Positions 17,890-27,571 of a stretch of 64,000 nt of DNA are shown in pieces. The stretch covers positions 63,751 to 127,750 of the forward strand of contig JAMPHY010000009.1 in assembly GCA_023663185.1 (NCBI GenBank). The letters run 5' to 3'. The position numbers were made by a program, and so were the translations under genes. Source of the DNA: Clostridiales bacterium. Lineage in GTDB: Bacteria > Bacillota > Clostridia > Lachnospirales > Lachnospiraceae. The notes under the pieces were generated by a model that was given only the letters and a program-made list of their open reading frames with translations, searched no databases and had not been told where the DNA came from. Position 1 is the stretch's first letter. Every line of letters starts with the position of its first letter.

Positions 17890-19290
17890 TTAGAGTTTTA
17901 TCGTAATCTGCGGATTCCACACAACCAGATATCCCAGCCTTACCGCAGCCTCTCCCAGCTCCAAGCTGAGTTTACGGTATCCTTCCTCATCACACAAAAT
18001 TCCAGAAACATCTAGCAGATTTTGCTTTCCGCTTTCCTTATAAGTAACGTGTGTTATTTTCTCAAATACAGGCTGTAATTCACTTCTTACGCGCATACAG
18101 CGTATATCCACCGCCGCACAGTCCTGAATCAGCGCCGCCCTATGAGTCCTTCCGCCGCTGTATTCCCTATGGACTCCTACATACAGCCTTTCTCCATTTT
18201 CATTATATATCCCCGACATTATTTTATTCTGTCCGTCCAAAATCCTTCCGCCTATAATGCCTATATCTGAACGAACAGAAAATATATCGGGTAGATATTC
18301 TATTCTGTAAAATCCCAAATGCAGCGAGTGGCTTATCTGAACTTCCCAATTCCTTTTTTGACAAAAATCCACTAACGCCGCTTTACCCGCTTCATACGCA
18401 TATGACTTGCTGGCAGTATTTTCCGCCGTAGAATTCTCATGACAGCGCCAATGGTACAGAACTTTAGGCACATGAAGTATGCGCTTATTCAACTTTGTCA
18501 CGTCAGTTCTTTCTTTTGATGAAAGCAGCCTGTCTATAACTCTTAAAACCAAATCATAATCTTGCGCGCCGTCGTATTTACTCCGCAATTTCAAGGTTTT
18601 CATCATATTGGCGTCCGTTACCATAAAATGACAGATGTAATTATTGGATAATATCAAGTCCAGATTAAAATCATATTTTCTATTTACATCTTTATATATA
18701 TTTGTATTGCTATCAAACTTGTCCTCATCAGAATAAATAATTACAGGCTTATTTCCTTCCTTTTCCGCCTCATAAATAACATATGCTATTTCATATAATG
18801 CGTCCGCGCTGAGAATATCGTCATGGTCTAACAAGCCGATATAATCTCCCTCGGCAGTCTCAATTCCCGCGTTAGTATTCTCGGAAATTCCTCTGTTTTC
18901 CAGCAAATGAATATACCGAAGCCGTCTTTCATGCTCTTTCTCTTGATATTCAGACACGATTTGCTCTACATGCCCGCTGCTGCTGGCGTCGGCAATAATA
19001 AGCTCCCATCTTTCATAACTTTGCTTTCTGACTGAATCTATTAGTGCGCGCATATATTCTTCCTTAGTCTCATATGCAGGCACTACAATGCTGAACCTAT
19101 ATGGAAATTCTTTCCAGCTCTCCTGCTGTGTGGTAAGAATATCTTCTCTAGGCTCTTCATATATATAATCTGATTTTCTTTCTTCCTCTATTCGTTCCTT
19201 TGCCGCATAATATGCGTGCCGGATTCCATTTTTTTGCAAATAATTTATGGTTTTCCTTATATTTGCAGTATTAAAAAGATGATTGCTCAT
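17890..19290 (-). CDS. family 2 glycosyltransferase with degenerate C-terminal region
   Basis: This 466-residue protein has one clear GT2 domain at about 55-320: FSIVVPAYETKEEYMRALI, a NRGISENTNAGIETA segment and the metal motif GLLDHDDIL. The next 120 residues resemble the second GT2 domain of its neighbours (IGIIGGRILDGQNKIMSG, LGYLVVWNP), but that domain's nucleotide and metal motifs are gone. It is thus a shortened paralogue of the two-domain enzymes at 21-25 kb. The start follows GGGGAAAA. It sits between the phosphoglucomutase and initiating transferase genes. The donor is unknown. Confidence 0.8.
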   Translation of the reverse strand: MSNHLFNTANIRKTINYLQKNGIRHAYYAAKERIEEERKSDYIYEEPREDILTTQQESWKEFPYRFSIVVPAYETKEEYMRALIDSVRKQSYERWELIIADASSSGHVEQIVSEYQEKEHERRLRYIHLLENRGISENTNAGIETAEGDYIGLLDHDDILSADALYEIAYVIYEAEKEGNKPVIIYSDEDKFDSNTNIYKDVNRKYDFNLDLILSNNYICHFMVTDANMMKTLKLRSKYDGAQDYDLVLRVIDRLLSSKERTDVTKLNKRILHVPKVLYHWRCHENSTAENTASKSYAYEAGKAALVDFCQKRNWEVQISHSLHLGFYRIEYLPDIFSVRSDIGIIGGRILDGQNKIMSGIYNENGERLYVGVHREYSGGRTHRAALIQDCAAVDIRCMRVRSELQPVFEKITHVTYKESGKQNLLDVSGILCDEEGYRKLSLELGEAAVRLGYLVVWNPQITIKL

Positions 19291-19305
19291 TTTTCCCCGA
19301 TAGTA

Positions 19306-19337
19306 TAGAATCGCCCTAAAGCATCAGGACGATTCTA
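19306..19337. other. intergenic hairpin between phosphoglucomutase and GT2 genes
   Basis: TAGAATCGCCCT (19306-19317) pairs with AGGACGATTCTA (19326-19337) with one wobble, around an 8-nt loop. On the minus strand there is no T run after it, so within this operon it may act as a processing site or weak attenuator rather than a full terminator. Confidence 0.45.
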
Positions 19338-19351
19338 TCTTCTTTTAATTA

Positions 19352-21073
19352 TTATAAATATGCTTTTAAATCCTCGGTAAGTTTAGCCAGTTTAGCTTCC
19401 GCGTCTTTTAAGTCAGTTCCCTTAACTCCCATGTAGAACTTAATCTTCGGTTCTGTTCCTGAAGGACGCGCGCAGCACCATGAATCATTAGTCAGGTCAA
19501 AATAGAGCACGTTAGACTGTGGCAGCCCTGTCTCGCCTTCCGCACCGGTCTCAAGATTTAAGGTCTTGCCTGTATCGTAATCCCTAAATTCTTTCACTTT
19601 CAAATCACCGAAGCTCTTAGGCGGATTGCTTCTTAATTTATCCATGAGTTCCTCAATCTGTTTAGCTCCGTCGATACCTTTCATCGTGATGGAATACTGT
19701 CCCTCTTTAAAATAACCGTATTTCTCATACAAAGCAATCATCTGATCCCATACAGTCAGACCGTTATTCTTACACCATGCCGCCATTTCGCACAGACACA
19801 TTACCGCAACGATGGCGTCCTTGTCTCTTGCATGGGTTCCTGCAAGACAACCATAGCTTTCTTCCAGACCGAATACATAATTGTTAGAGCCGGACTGCTC
19901 AAATAGTTTAATCTGTTCGCCTATATACTTAAATCCGGTCAATACTTCTATAAACCTAACTTTATAGTCCTCGCTAATCGCCCTTGCCATATTTGTAGTA
20001 ACAATCGTCGTAACAAGCGCGGGATTTTCAGGCATTTTGCCTGTTGCCGTTCTCTCTCTTAATATGTATTCTGCAATCAGCATTCCCGACATATTACCGG
20101 TAAAAGACACATACTCGCCGCTCTTTGTATCCAATGCGTAAATACCAAGTCTGTCGGCATCGGGGTCTGTCGCAAGTACGATGTCCGCATTCTTCTCTTT
20201 TGCCAGTTCAAGCGCTAATGTAAATGCTTTCGGGTCTTCCGGATTAGGATATTCCAACGTGGTAAAATCAGGATCCGGCATCTCCTGTTCAGGTACGACA
20301 TAAACATTCTTAAAGCCGATTTCGTCCAAAATCCTTCTTACTGGCAGATTTCCGGTGCCATTGAACGGTGAATATACAATCTTAATATCGTCGGCAACTT
20401 CTTTAATAATCTCAGGGTGAATAATCTGTTTCTTAAGTTCAACCATATATTTATCGTCGATTTCTTTGCCGATAACCTGATACAAGCCCGCTTTAACCGC
20501 CTCTGATTTGGGCATTGTCTTAACAGTATGATAATCGGTTACATTATTTACTTCCGTAATAATTTCTTTATCTCTCGGAGCCGTTACCTGTGCGCCGTCT
20601 TCCCAATAGCATTTATATCCGTTATATTCAGGCGGATTATGGCTCGCTGTAATAACGATACCCGAAACACAGCCTAATGTACGCAGCGCGAACGATAACT
20701 CCGGCGTAGGTCTTAACGAATCAAATACATAAGCCTTAATGCCGTTTGCCGCAAGACACAGCGCCGCTTCGTCGGCAAATTCAGGCGATTTACGCCTTGA
20801 ATCGTAAGCAATAGCCACGCCCTTAGCTTCCCCGCCCTGCTTCTTGATATAATTGGCAAGCCCCTGCGTCGCCTTACGAACAGTGTAGATATTCATTCTA
20901 TTGGTTCCTGCGCCTATCACGCCTCTTAGTCCGCCGGTACCAAATGCCAGTTCCTTATAAAAGCGATCCTCTATTTCCTTCTCATCGCCTTTAATTCCCT
21001 GAAGTTCCTTTTTTGTGTCCTCATCAAAGTAAGAATCTTCCAACCAGAATTCATATTGCTCTTTGTATCCCAT
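19352..21073 (-). CDS. phosphoglucomutase (alpha-D-phosphohexomutase family)
   Basis: The ATG at 21073 is chosen because GGAGG lies 8 nt upstream; the protein has 573 residues. It shows the phosphohexomutase blocks in order: FGTGGLRGVIGAGTNRMN, the phosphoserine loop ITASHNPPEYNGYK with S144, the metal loop ATDPDADRLG, the sugar loop FGLEESYG, and the phosphate-binding ARPSGTEPKIK. This long form matches the PgcA-type phosphoglucomutases of Firmicutes, which swap glucose-6-P and glucose-1-P. The product is the substrate of RfbA and of the UDP-glucose pathway, both represented in this window. It lies between two GT2 genes. Confidence 0.9.
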   Translation of the reverse strand: MGYKEQYEFWLEDSYFDEDTKKELQGIKGDEKEIEDRFYKELAFGTGGLRGVIGAGTNRMNIYTVRKATQGLANYIKKQGGEAKGVAIAYDSRRKSPEFADEAALCLAANGIKAYVFDSLRPTPELSFALRTLGCVSGIVITASHNPPEYNGYKCYWEDGAQVTAPRDKEIITEVNNVTDYHTVKTMPKSEAVKAGLYQVIGKEIDDKYMVELKKQIIHPEIIKEVADDIKIVYSPFNGTGNLPVRRILDEIGFKNVYVVPEQEMPDPDFTTLEYPNPEDPKAFTLALELAKEKNADIVLATDPDADRLGIYALDTKSGEYVSFTGNMSGMLIAEYILRERTATGKMPENPALVTTIVTTNMARAISEDYKVRFIEVLTGFKYIGEQIKLFEQSGSNNYVFGLEESYGCLAGTHARDKDAIVAVMCLCEMAAWCKNNGLTVWDQMIALYEKYGYFKEGQYSITMKGIDGAKQIEELMDKLRSNPPKSFGDLKVKEFRDYDTGKTLNLETGAEGETGLPQSNVLYFDLTNDSWCCARPSGTEPKIKFYMGVKGTDLKDAEAKLAKLTEDLKAYL

Positions 21074-21119
21074 CGCTTCTACCTCCATAATATATAGTTA
21101 TTTTGAGTATAACACACTA

Positions 21120-23075
21120 TTATATAATTTTCAAAGCAAAGTCGCTTCTATCTAAAGAAAAATTAGGATTATAATACGGGTCCCCTGCTTCAAGGACTTT
21201 CTTCCACTTAGTTCTGAACCTCTCAGACTCTTCATTATACCTTGCCGCTCTCTCTCCCTTATCGTCCAAGCCCCGCGATTTAGATTCATAATGATAGAGC
21301 TCGGCAAACGGCGTAAATACATTCAAATAACCCTTCTCCCGCAGTTTCAGGCAGAAATCCACATCATTTAAAGAGACTGCAAAGCTCTCGTCCAAGCCGC
21401 CCACGGCATCGAACAGTGCTTTTTTCACCAAAAGACACGCGCCCGTAACCGCAGAGACATTCTGCGCATAACACAAACGCCCCATATATCCTAAGTTATC
21501 CCTATGTTGTCCGTAATGGCTATGTCCCGCAGTTCTGTGCGCTCCCAGAGCAAGCACTACGCCCGCATGTTGTATAGTCTTATCTGCATAATAAAGTTTG
21601 GCTCCGACTGCGCCCACATCTTCACGCTGGGCATACATCAGCATTTCTTCTATCCAGTTCACAGTAATAACCTGTGTGTCATTATTAAGAAGAAGAAGGT
21701 ATTCTCCCGACGCATTGGCAGCTCCCAGATTATTTATTGCCGAATAGTTAAATTCGCCCTCATATTTAACCACTTTAATCCTGTCGTCTTCTTTAAGTTC
21801 TTCATAATAGGCGAAAATATCCTGCTCGGTACTATTATTTTCCACCACGATAATCTCATAATTCTCATATGTGGACTTTTCTATAACAGACGTTATTATT
21901 CTTTTTAAATCTCCTGCATGGTCTTTATTAGCAATTATTATCGATATTTTCGGACTTCCTATAATCTGATATCTTATCTTAAAGATTGTTTCAAACGCGC
22001 GTGTGGAGGTAATCTGAAAATGCTCAAAGCCATGCCGCCTAAGGTGGTCTGCTACCGCCCCCTTCGCAGATTCAATCGCATACGGCTTCGCATTTATATC
22101 CGCCGCCGTGCTGCCGGGGTGGCTTCGCCAATAATACATAAGCTTCGGTATATGCACCACGTTCTTCGCCCTATCCGTCAGGCGCAAAATCATATCATGG
22201 TCCTGACTTCCATCAAATCTGGAGCGGAAAAGCTCCGTACCGTCAAGCAGTTCTCTTGCAAACACGCTGAAATGGCAGATGTAGTTATTAGCGCGCAAAT
22301 TATCTATGGCATAATCAGGCTTAAAGTGCATAGTCAGCATATGGTTGATGTCGCCGCTTTTAAACGTAGTCTCATCGCAGTACAAATAATCTGAAGCTTT
22401 TTCATTTATCGCCTTGACATATTCATAAAGGACGCTAGGGTGAAGGATATCGTCGTGGTCGAACAAGCCTATATATTCTCCTGTGGCAAGCTCCAGACAT
22501 TTATTAGTGTTGCCGGAAATTCCTTCATTCTTTTCCAGCTTCTTATAAACTATTCTATCCTGCTTATCATTCTTCTGATATTCTTCTACTATTTTTCTTA
22601 CATCGCTATGTTCAGAGTCCGAGCCGTCCGCCAGACAAAGCTCCCAATTCTCATAGGTCTGAGCCGTTACCGACTCAATCATCTCACGAAGGAAAGGTTC
22701 GGGAGTATTATAAAGCGGCACAAGAATGCTGAATTTAACCATTCTCGGAAATCGCTGCTCCCGCTGTCTCTTGGCTTCTTCTGCGTCAGGGAAGCTCTGA
22801 GTGCCATAGCTTAACATCGCCTTCTTCTCAATCTTTTTATATTCGAGTTTAGAAAGGACTCCTTTTATACTGCCGCAGTTCTTAAGCCTGCGTGCCTGCC
22901 TTATAACAAAGTGCATTAAACGGCGCAAAGGAGCAGACGCTTTCCATATCGGATTGGTTTTAATTCGGTTTAACTGAAAATTCAAGTCGTCGCATTTTGC
23001 CTCTAAATCAGCCACGCGCCCCGCCAAATCAGCGTTGCGCAAATGCTCATTCTCATAAGCCTCTTTATAGTCCAT
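21120..23075 (-). CDS. two-domain family 2 glycosyltransferase
   Basis: This 651-residue protein starts with a coiled-coil stretch (about 1-40, LAGRVADLEAKCDDL). Two GT-A domains follow. The first (about 115-370) has FSILVPLYNTPEPFL and GLFDHDDIL. The second (about 375-650) has ISIIIANKDHAGDL, LLLLNNDTQV, TGACLLVKKALFDAVGG and NDVDFCLKLREKG. Tandem GT2 proteins of this kind add two different sugars or alternate linkages in O-antigen and rhamnan-type polymers. No membrane segment is present. It is co-directional with the next GT2 gene, 20 nt away. Donors are unknown. Confidence 0.85.
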   Translation of the reverse strand: MDYKEAYENEHLRNADLAGRVADLEAKCDDLNFQLNRIKTNPIWKASAPLRRLMHFVIRQARRLKNCGSIKGVLSKLEYKKIEKKAMLSYGTQSFPDAEEAKRQREQRFPRMVKFSILVPLYNTPEPFLREMIESVTAQTYENWELCLADGSDSEHSDVRKIVEEYQKNDKQDRIVYKKLEKNEGISGNTNKCLELATGEYIGLFDHDDILHPSVLYEYVKAINEKASDYLYCDETTFKSGDINHMLTMHFKPDYAIDNLRANNYICHFSVFARELLDGTELFRSRFDGSQDHDMILRLTDRAKNVVHIPKLMYYWRSHPGSTAADINAKPYAIESAKGAVADHLRRHGFEHFQITSTRAFETIFKIRYQIIGSPKISIIIANKDHAGDLKRIITSVIEKSTYENYEIIVVENNSTEQDIFAYYEELKEDDRIKVVKYEGEFNYSAINNLGAANASGEYLLLLNNDTQVITVNWIEEMLMYAQREDVGAVGAKLYYADKTIQHAGVVLALGAHRTAGHSHYGQHRDNLGYMGRLCYAQNVSAVTGACLLVKKALFDAVGGLDESFAVSLNDVDFCLKLREKGYLNVFTPFAELYHYESKSRGLDDKGERAARYNEESERFRTKWKKVLEAGDPYYNPNFSLDRSDFALKII

Positions 23076-23095
23076 TCAATAACCATGCCCCTTTC

Positions 23096-25222
23096 TCATT
23101 TTACCTCCAATATCCAATTACTCCAATTCACTAACTTCTGCCTTGAGCACAAGTCCTTAGCAAGTATGCCGAAACGGTATGTCCCTTCGATAAGGCTGCC
23201 GTCTTGAATTTTAGCGGAAAATCCCGTCAGGTCAACATTTATCTGGTCCTTCAGATTGTTTCTGATATCCTCTCTGTATACTGTTTCTACCGGAACGCTG
23301 TATACTTCCCCGGTATGCTTATTTTGCAAAAGCAGTTCCTTTCTATAACATGCGTTATCTGCACCGATGACAAAAGAATACCCTTGAAAGAAATAGCCCA
23401 TATCCTGCGGTTTCGCTTCTATTTTTCCCTTCTGTCTTGAAACGCCGTACTTCCATTTATAAATATCCATAGCACATTCCATACCGACTACCAGACATTT
23501 ATCCTCTCTGGCGTTTTCCACAATTTTAGCTGCATTTTTCACCTTCGACCACGCCATATCTTCCAGCATATGATAGCGGTAGTCCAAAGTATAACCGGCG
23601 TCAAGCCTGTCCGTAGTCAGATATTTATGATAAAACGGATCTTTTCCATATAATTCGCGGTGCCTTTCGTAGAGAACGTCTTTTTCCTTCATAAGACGAA
23701 GCTGTTTTTCCTCGGATTCTCCGTCATGCCCCCTGCTCAATGACTCATGGTGATACAGTACCACATCGTTGCGCACTATGTTATAATAGCCGTTTTCATA
23801 AATGGAATAGCATAAATCCACATCATTAAACGCTACGGCAAGCTCCTCAGGAAACCCCCCCGCCTGCTCAAAGACTTCTCTCCTAAGCATAAGGCAGGCT
23901 CCTGTTACCGCCAGCACGTTATGAACTCCCCTGTTTTTCCCAAAATAATGCACTTCTTCATCATCTAAAAACTGCAGCTTATGAGCCGGTCCTATTCTCA
24001 GATTTGTTATTCCTGCATGCTGAATAATATGTGAATCGGGATATAAGAGTTTAGCGCCAACCGCTCCGGCGTATGAAAGCACTGCCTTATTCGCCAGCCT
24101 ATCCAACCAATCCGCCTGAATAATCTCCATATCGTCATTTAGAAAAAGTAAAAGTTCTCCTTTGGATTCCTTCGCTCCCATATTGCACATAACAGAAAAG
24201 TTAAACTGCATTGGACGATAAATATAACGGCAGTCCAAAAAAGCGTAATTCATATTCTTTGCCGTATCGTTAAGGCGTTCTGTCCAAGCCTCGATTTTAT
24301 CCTTATTCTCCGTATTGCTCCCGTTATCTATCAGAATGATTTCAAAACCGCGGCGGGTTACGGTTTTATTAAGCAAAGACTCTACGCACTTAAACAAGGT
24401 ATCCGGATTGTCTTTAGAGGGGATAATCACGGATATAACGTCTTTACTTGAAGCAGGTGTATGCACAGTTGCATACAACTTGTCAGCAGCTTCTGTGGGT
24501 AGTTTTTGAAGGATACGTTCTTTGCCTGTATCTTTATCTTTGTCTTTCTCAATACTATTAAATAACACCTGTTGTATATGACAGACAGGAATGTAAGAGT
24601 GCAAGTTCCATTTATCGAAGCCGCCACAGCTCTTAATCATGTCAAAAAGCAGCATATACAGCCCATAATCACCGTTTATCGAAACCGACTGCTCAAAGGC
24701 GGCAGTCCTGACCGCAATAAGTCCGCCAAAGTAAAGCGTATCAAGGAAGTTATCAGGCGACCAGTCCGGCTTAAACCACGGATTTTCGCGGACTTCTCCG
24801 TTAAGTACGTCTTCGTCTCCATATACTAAAACAATATTACTATCCTCGCGAAATTTTTCATCTATTAATGGCAAGGCAATATCATTAAGTTTGCCGTCAT
24901 ACATTTTGAATATGATAATATCGGAAGCATACTTTTTCAGGACAAGCTCTCTATTCTTTTCAAATGCGTCTGCTGAAACGATGGTATATGTCCGTCTTTC
25001 GCCGTTTCTATCTGTGATTTCCGTCTGTGTGAGGGGTTCCCCCGTGGTTTCCTGCTTTTTCTCCCTTATCCGCGCAATAAGCGAAGCGGCGTTTAATTTA
25101 TCCTCCTGCGCCCTAATCCACGCATCATAATAAGTCAGGTTCTTCTCCACGACCTCTTTCTGATACCGCTTATGCTGTTTATTAATCAAAAGCTGCTTTA
25201 TGCTACGTCTTAAGGAAGCCAT
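23096..25222 (-). CDS. multi-domain family 2 glycosyltransferase
   Basis: This 708-residue protein has a partial N-terminal region with VSADAFEKNRELVLK and a VYGDEDVL segment like a degenerate GT. A complete GT-A domain lies at about 255-520: ISVIIPSKDNPDTLFKCVE, LLFLNDDMEI, TGACLMLRREVFEQAGG and NDVDLCYSIYENG. A C-terminal beta-rich domain (about 590-708) of the Ig-like type is common at the end of surface-glycan enzymes in Clostridia. The first GT-like half lacks a clear metal motif, so only one active site may work. It lies between the methyltransferase-kinase gene and the two-domain GT2. Donor and acceptor are unknown. Confidence 0.82.
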   Translation of the reverse strand: MASLRRSIKQLLINKQHKRYQKEVVEKNLTYYDAWIRAQEDKLNAASLIARIREKKQETTGEPLTQTEITDRNGERRTYTIVSADAFEKNRELVLKKYASDIIIFKMYDGKLNDIALPLIDEKFREDSNIVLVYGDEDVLNGEVRENPWFKPDWSPDNFLDTLYFGGLIAVRTAAFEQSVSINGDYGLYMLLFDMIKSCGGFDKWNLHSYIPVCHIQQVLFNSIEKDKDKDTGKERILQKLPTEAADKLYATVHTPASSKDVISVIIPSKDNPDTLFKCVESLLNKTVTRRGFEIILIDNGSNTENKDKIEAWTERLNDTAKNMNYAFLDCRYIYRPMQFNFSVMCNMGAKESKGELLLFLNDDMEIIQADWLDRLANKAVLSYAGAVGAKLLYPDSHIIQHAGITNLRIGPAHKLQFLDDEEVHYFGKNRGVHNVLAVTGACLMLRREVFEQAGGFPEELAVAFNDVDLCYSIYENGYYNIVRNDVVLYHHESLSRGHDGESEEKQLRLMKEKDVLYERHRELYGKDPFYHKYLTTDRLDAGYTLDYRYHMLEDMAWSKVKNAAKIVENAREDKCLVVGMECAMDIYKWKYGVSRQKGKIEAKPQDMGYFFQGYSFVIGADNACYRKELLLQNKHTGEVYSVPVETVYREDIRNNLKDQINVDLTGFSAKIQDGSLIEGTYRFGILAKDLCSRQKLVNWSNWILEVK

Positions 25223-25300
25223 TTCATTAAGTCCTTTCGTTTCAGCACTTCCACATTACTTTTTCACAATCTTCGGGCTGCATACAAACTGTTACGTCTA

Positions 25301-27511
25301 TTATCTATTCCACAACGCCGCCAAACCAGACTGTTCCTTTTTATTCATATGCGCCACAGTTTCAGCCGGCATGCGAGTAACCTGCATAGATACCTGTAAA
25401 AAGTTCTCCTGCCGCTGCTCCAGCTCGGATACTTGTATGGTAATGTTCGGGTCTATAGTATCAAAGGCGTATAGATTATCCCCTACTCTAAATCCGTTTG
25501 TCGATATACACTTACTCTTTGATGGGATTACCATGTCATTCCATTTCATTTCCTTAAGCCATACTACGCAGCTATCACTGCAAGGATCTAAGCGCAGACT
25601 TTTTCTTCCTGCCGCTATCTTTACCCTGAATTCTCTGCCGTTTGTATCAGGCTGCTCTGTAAAATATTCCTTTTCAACCTCTTCGGACGCATAAAGTTCT
25701 TCTTCAAGTATCTTCTTTAACGGAAGTTCATCGGGAAAGAAGGAATTCTGCTCCGAAAATCCTTCTCCCATATCTTCATAAATCTGCACCTTATTTTTCC
25801 GCTTTTCAATAATTTTATCTTCAATCAGTCCTTCAACATCATAAACAGGCTGTCCTATTATATCGCGGATTTCAATCATCGACCTTTTTCTTTCCGTGAC
25901 ATACTTCTGAAACTCTTTTTCATTATGCCTGAACTGTTCGGCGTCTTCCTGAGTCACATTCAGCTTGTTCAGAATAAAGTCAAAATCCAATTTATTTCTT
26001 TTCTCGTTCTCAAGCAGATAGCAATAGACCGCGCGAAACGCTATTTCTTTTACCTCTACCTGCTTGCCAAAAGTCCATTCATAATCTATCACATGCCACT
26101 TACCATCTGGCGCAACCAGAATATTAGAGAATATTAGGTCATAATCTGTAACCGCCATCTCAGTATTATAAGAAATACATTCCAGATATTCATTGAATAA
26201 CGCATGAAATTTATCCATATCGTTTTTCGCCAGACATTCATCGAGAAGCTCCTCTAACGTTCTGCCTTCAAGATATTCAAAGACGGCGTATAAGCCCTCG
26301 TCGCCACTTTCCGACGCACCCGTAGCTGCTTCTGCCAAAGCACACCGGTTTATCAAAAGCTTCCCACCGTCAAATCGCCTAGAAAGCCCTTCATACGCCT
26401 TCTCCATCTGTATTACATGTTGTTGTGCCTCTTTAGATAACGCATGTTTTTCTATCTGTTTTACCACATTCCTGCCTTGCTTATCAGGCATAACAACATT
26501 ATGCGTAACAAGTGTTTTTATTTTATAGGAGTCCGCCCTGTCATTAGAATACTTAGCATACTTTATCCTAAGCTCCGATCCTAATACCATCATATATGAA
26601 TTGGAAAATAGCGGAAACTGTCCTTCTTTAATAAGAGTATCAAATACCAGTTTTTCATCAAATAACTGCATCCTGTCCCTATCAAAATTGCGTAAGCTTG
26701 CCGACAGTTCTCCCAATTTCGGTAGACGCTCGTCCGAATAAAGATGTGTCATGAATTTATAATCCGGATACGGATAATATATGGATATCTCAGAAAAACC
26801 GCAGTTTTTTGCGATTTTAACAAGACCGTCTTTAGTAAATGTCCTTGCCGGACTCCCTTTCGGATAGTCCTCTAAACTATCAAACCACGTTCCCAGATGG
26901 TCTTCCTTGCAGCCCGCCCAATACTTTAAACCTAATTTATTCTCAATGGCGATAACAATATGACCGCCTTCTTTTCTATGTTTCGCTATAATATTCAGAA
27001 AATCTTCATAAGGATTGTCCGAATCAATATACGCCTGCCCGTATTCAAATACGCCAATCAGACAGATATAGTCATAATCGCAGGGCAGCGTAGTTTCTAT
27101 ATCCTGAAAATTGCCTACATGGATAGTCACATTATCACAATCCATATGTCTGTATGCGTTTATCATGCTTCTTTTTTTGGAAAGTTCAATGCAGGTCACT
27201 TCTTTTGCTTTTCTTGAAAGCGCTCCCGTGATTGCGCCGCAGCCTGCACCGATTTCCAGTACTTTCATACTTTTATCAATCGGCAGCCATTCCACGATAT
27301 TCTCGCGGAAAGGCGACAAATGATAAAGAATAGGCCAGCTTCTTCTCGCCTCTATGATTTTCTGATATTCAACCTCGGAATAATTTCGGGCAATATTAAG
27401 CAGCTCGTCCTCAATCTCACCGTCGCAGTAATAATCTTCGCCCGGATATTGAGACAAGTCCAGTTTGATTTTACCAATCTCTTCAATTATTTCTTTATTT
27501 TTATCTTCCAT
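25301..27511 (-). CDS. methyltransferase-kinase fusion, WbdD-like candidate chain terminator
   Basis: This 736-residue protein has a class I SAM methyltransferase domain at about 65-250, with motif I VLEIGAGCG at 84-92 and acidic motif 2 in CIELSKK. A protein-kinase-like or APH-like domain lies at about 320-520: catalytic-loop type TDYDLIFSNILV at 455-466 and a metal-binding DYEW at 476-479. The last 150 residues form a charged helical stretch and a beta-rich module (RKSLRLDPCSDSC). The order methyltransferase then kinase recalls WbdD of Escherichia coli O9a, which phosphorylates and methylates the chain end. It is the next gene after Wzm and Wzt, as expected for such a role. The homology is inferred from domain order; catalysis is untested. 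Confidence 0.7.
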   Translation of the reverse strand: MEDKNKEIIEEIGKIKLDLSQYPGEDYYCDGEIEDELLNIARNYSEVEYQKIIEARRSWPILYHLSPFRENIVEWLPIDKSMKVLEIGAGCGAITGALSRKAKEVTCIELSKKRSMINAYRHMDCDNVTIHVGNFQDIETTLPCDYDYICLIGVFEYGQAYIDSDNPYEDFLNIIAKHRKEGGHIVIAIENKLGLKYWAGCKEDHLGTWFDSLEDYPKGSPARTFTKDGLVKIAKNCGFSEISIYYPYPDYKFMTHLYSDERLPKLGELSASLRNFDRDRMQLFDEKLVFDTLIKEGQFPLFSNSYMMVLGSELRIKYAKYSNDRADSYKIKTLVTHNVVMPDKQGRNVVKQIEKHALSKEAQQHVIQMEKAYEGLSRRFDGGKLLINRCALAEAATGASESGDEGLYAVFEYLEGRTLEELLDECLAKNDMDKFHALFNEYLECISYNTEMAVTDYDLIFSNILVAPDGKWHVIDYEWTFGKQVEVKEIAFRAVYCYLLENEKRNKLDFDFILNKLNVTQEDAEQFRHNEKEFQKYVTERKRSMIEIRDIIGQPVYDVEGLIEDKIIEKRKNKVQIYEDMGEGFSEQNSFFPDELPLKKILEEELYASEEVEKEYFTEQPDTNGREFRVKIAAGRKSLRLDPCSDSCVVWLKEMKWNDMVIPSKSKCISTNGFRVGDNLYAFDTIDPNITIQVSELEQRQENFLQVSMQVTRMPAETVAHMNKKEQSGLAALWNR

Positions 27512-27571
27512 ACCCTAATTACCTCAATCTTACGAAATTCTATTTCCATAACCAGAGTTTAGGCTACGCAA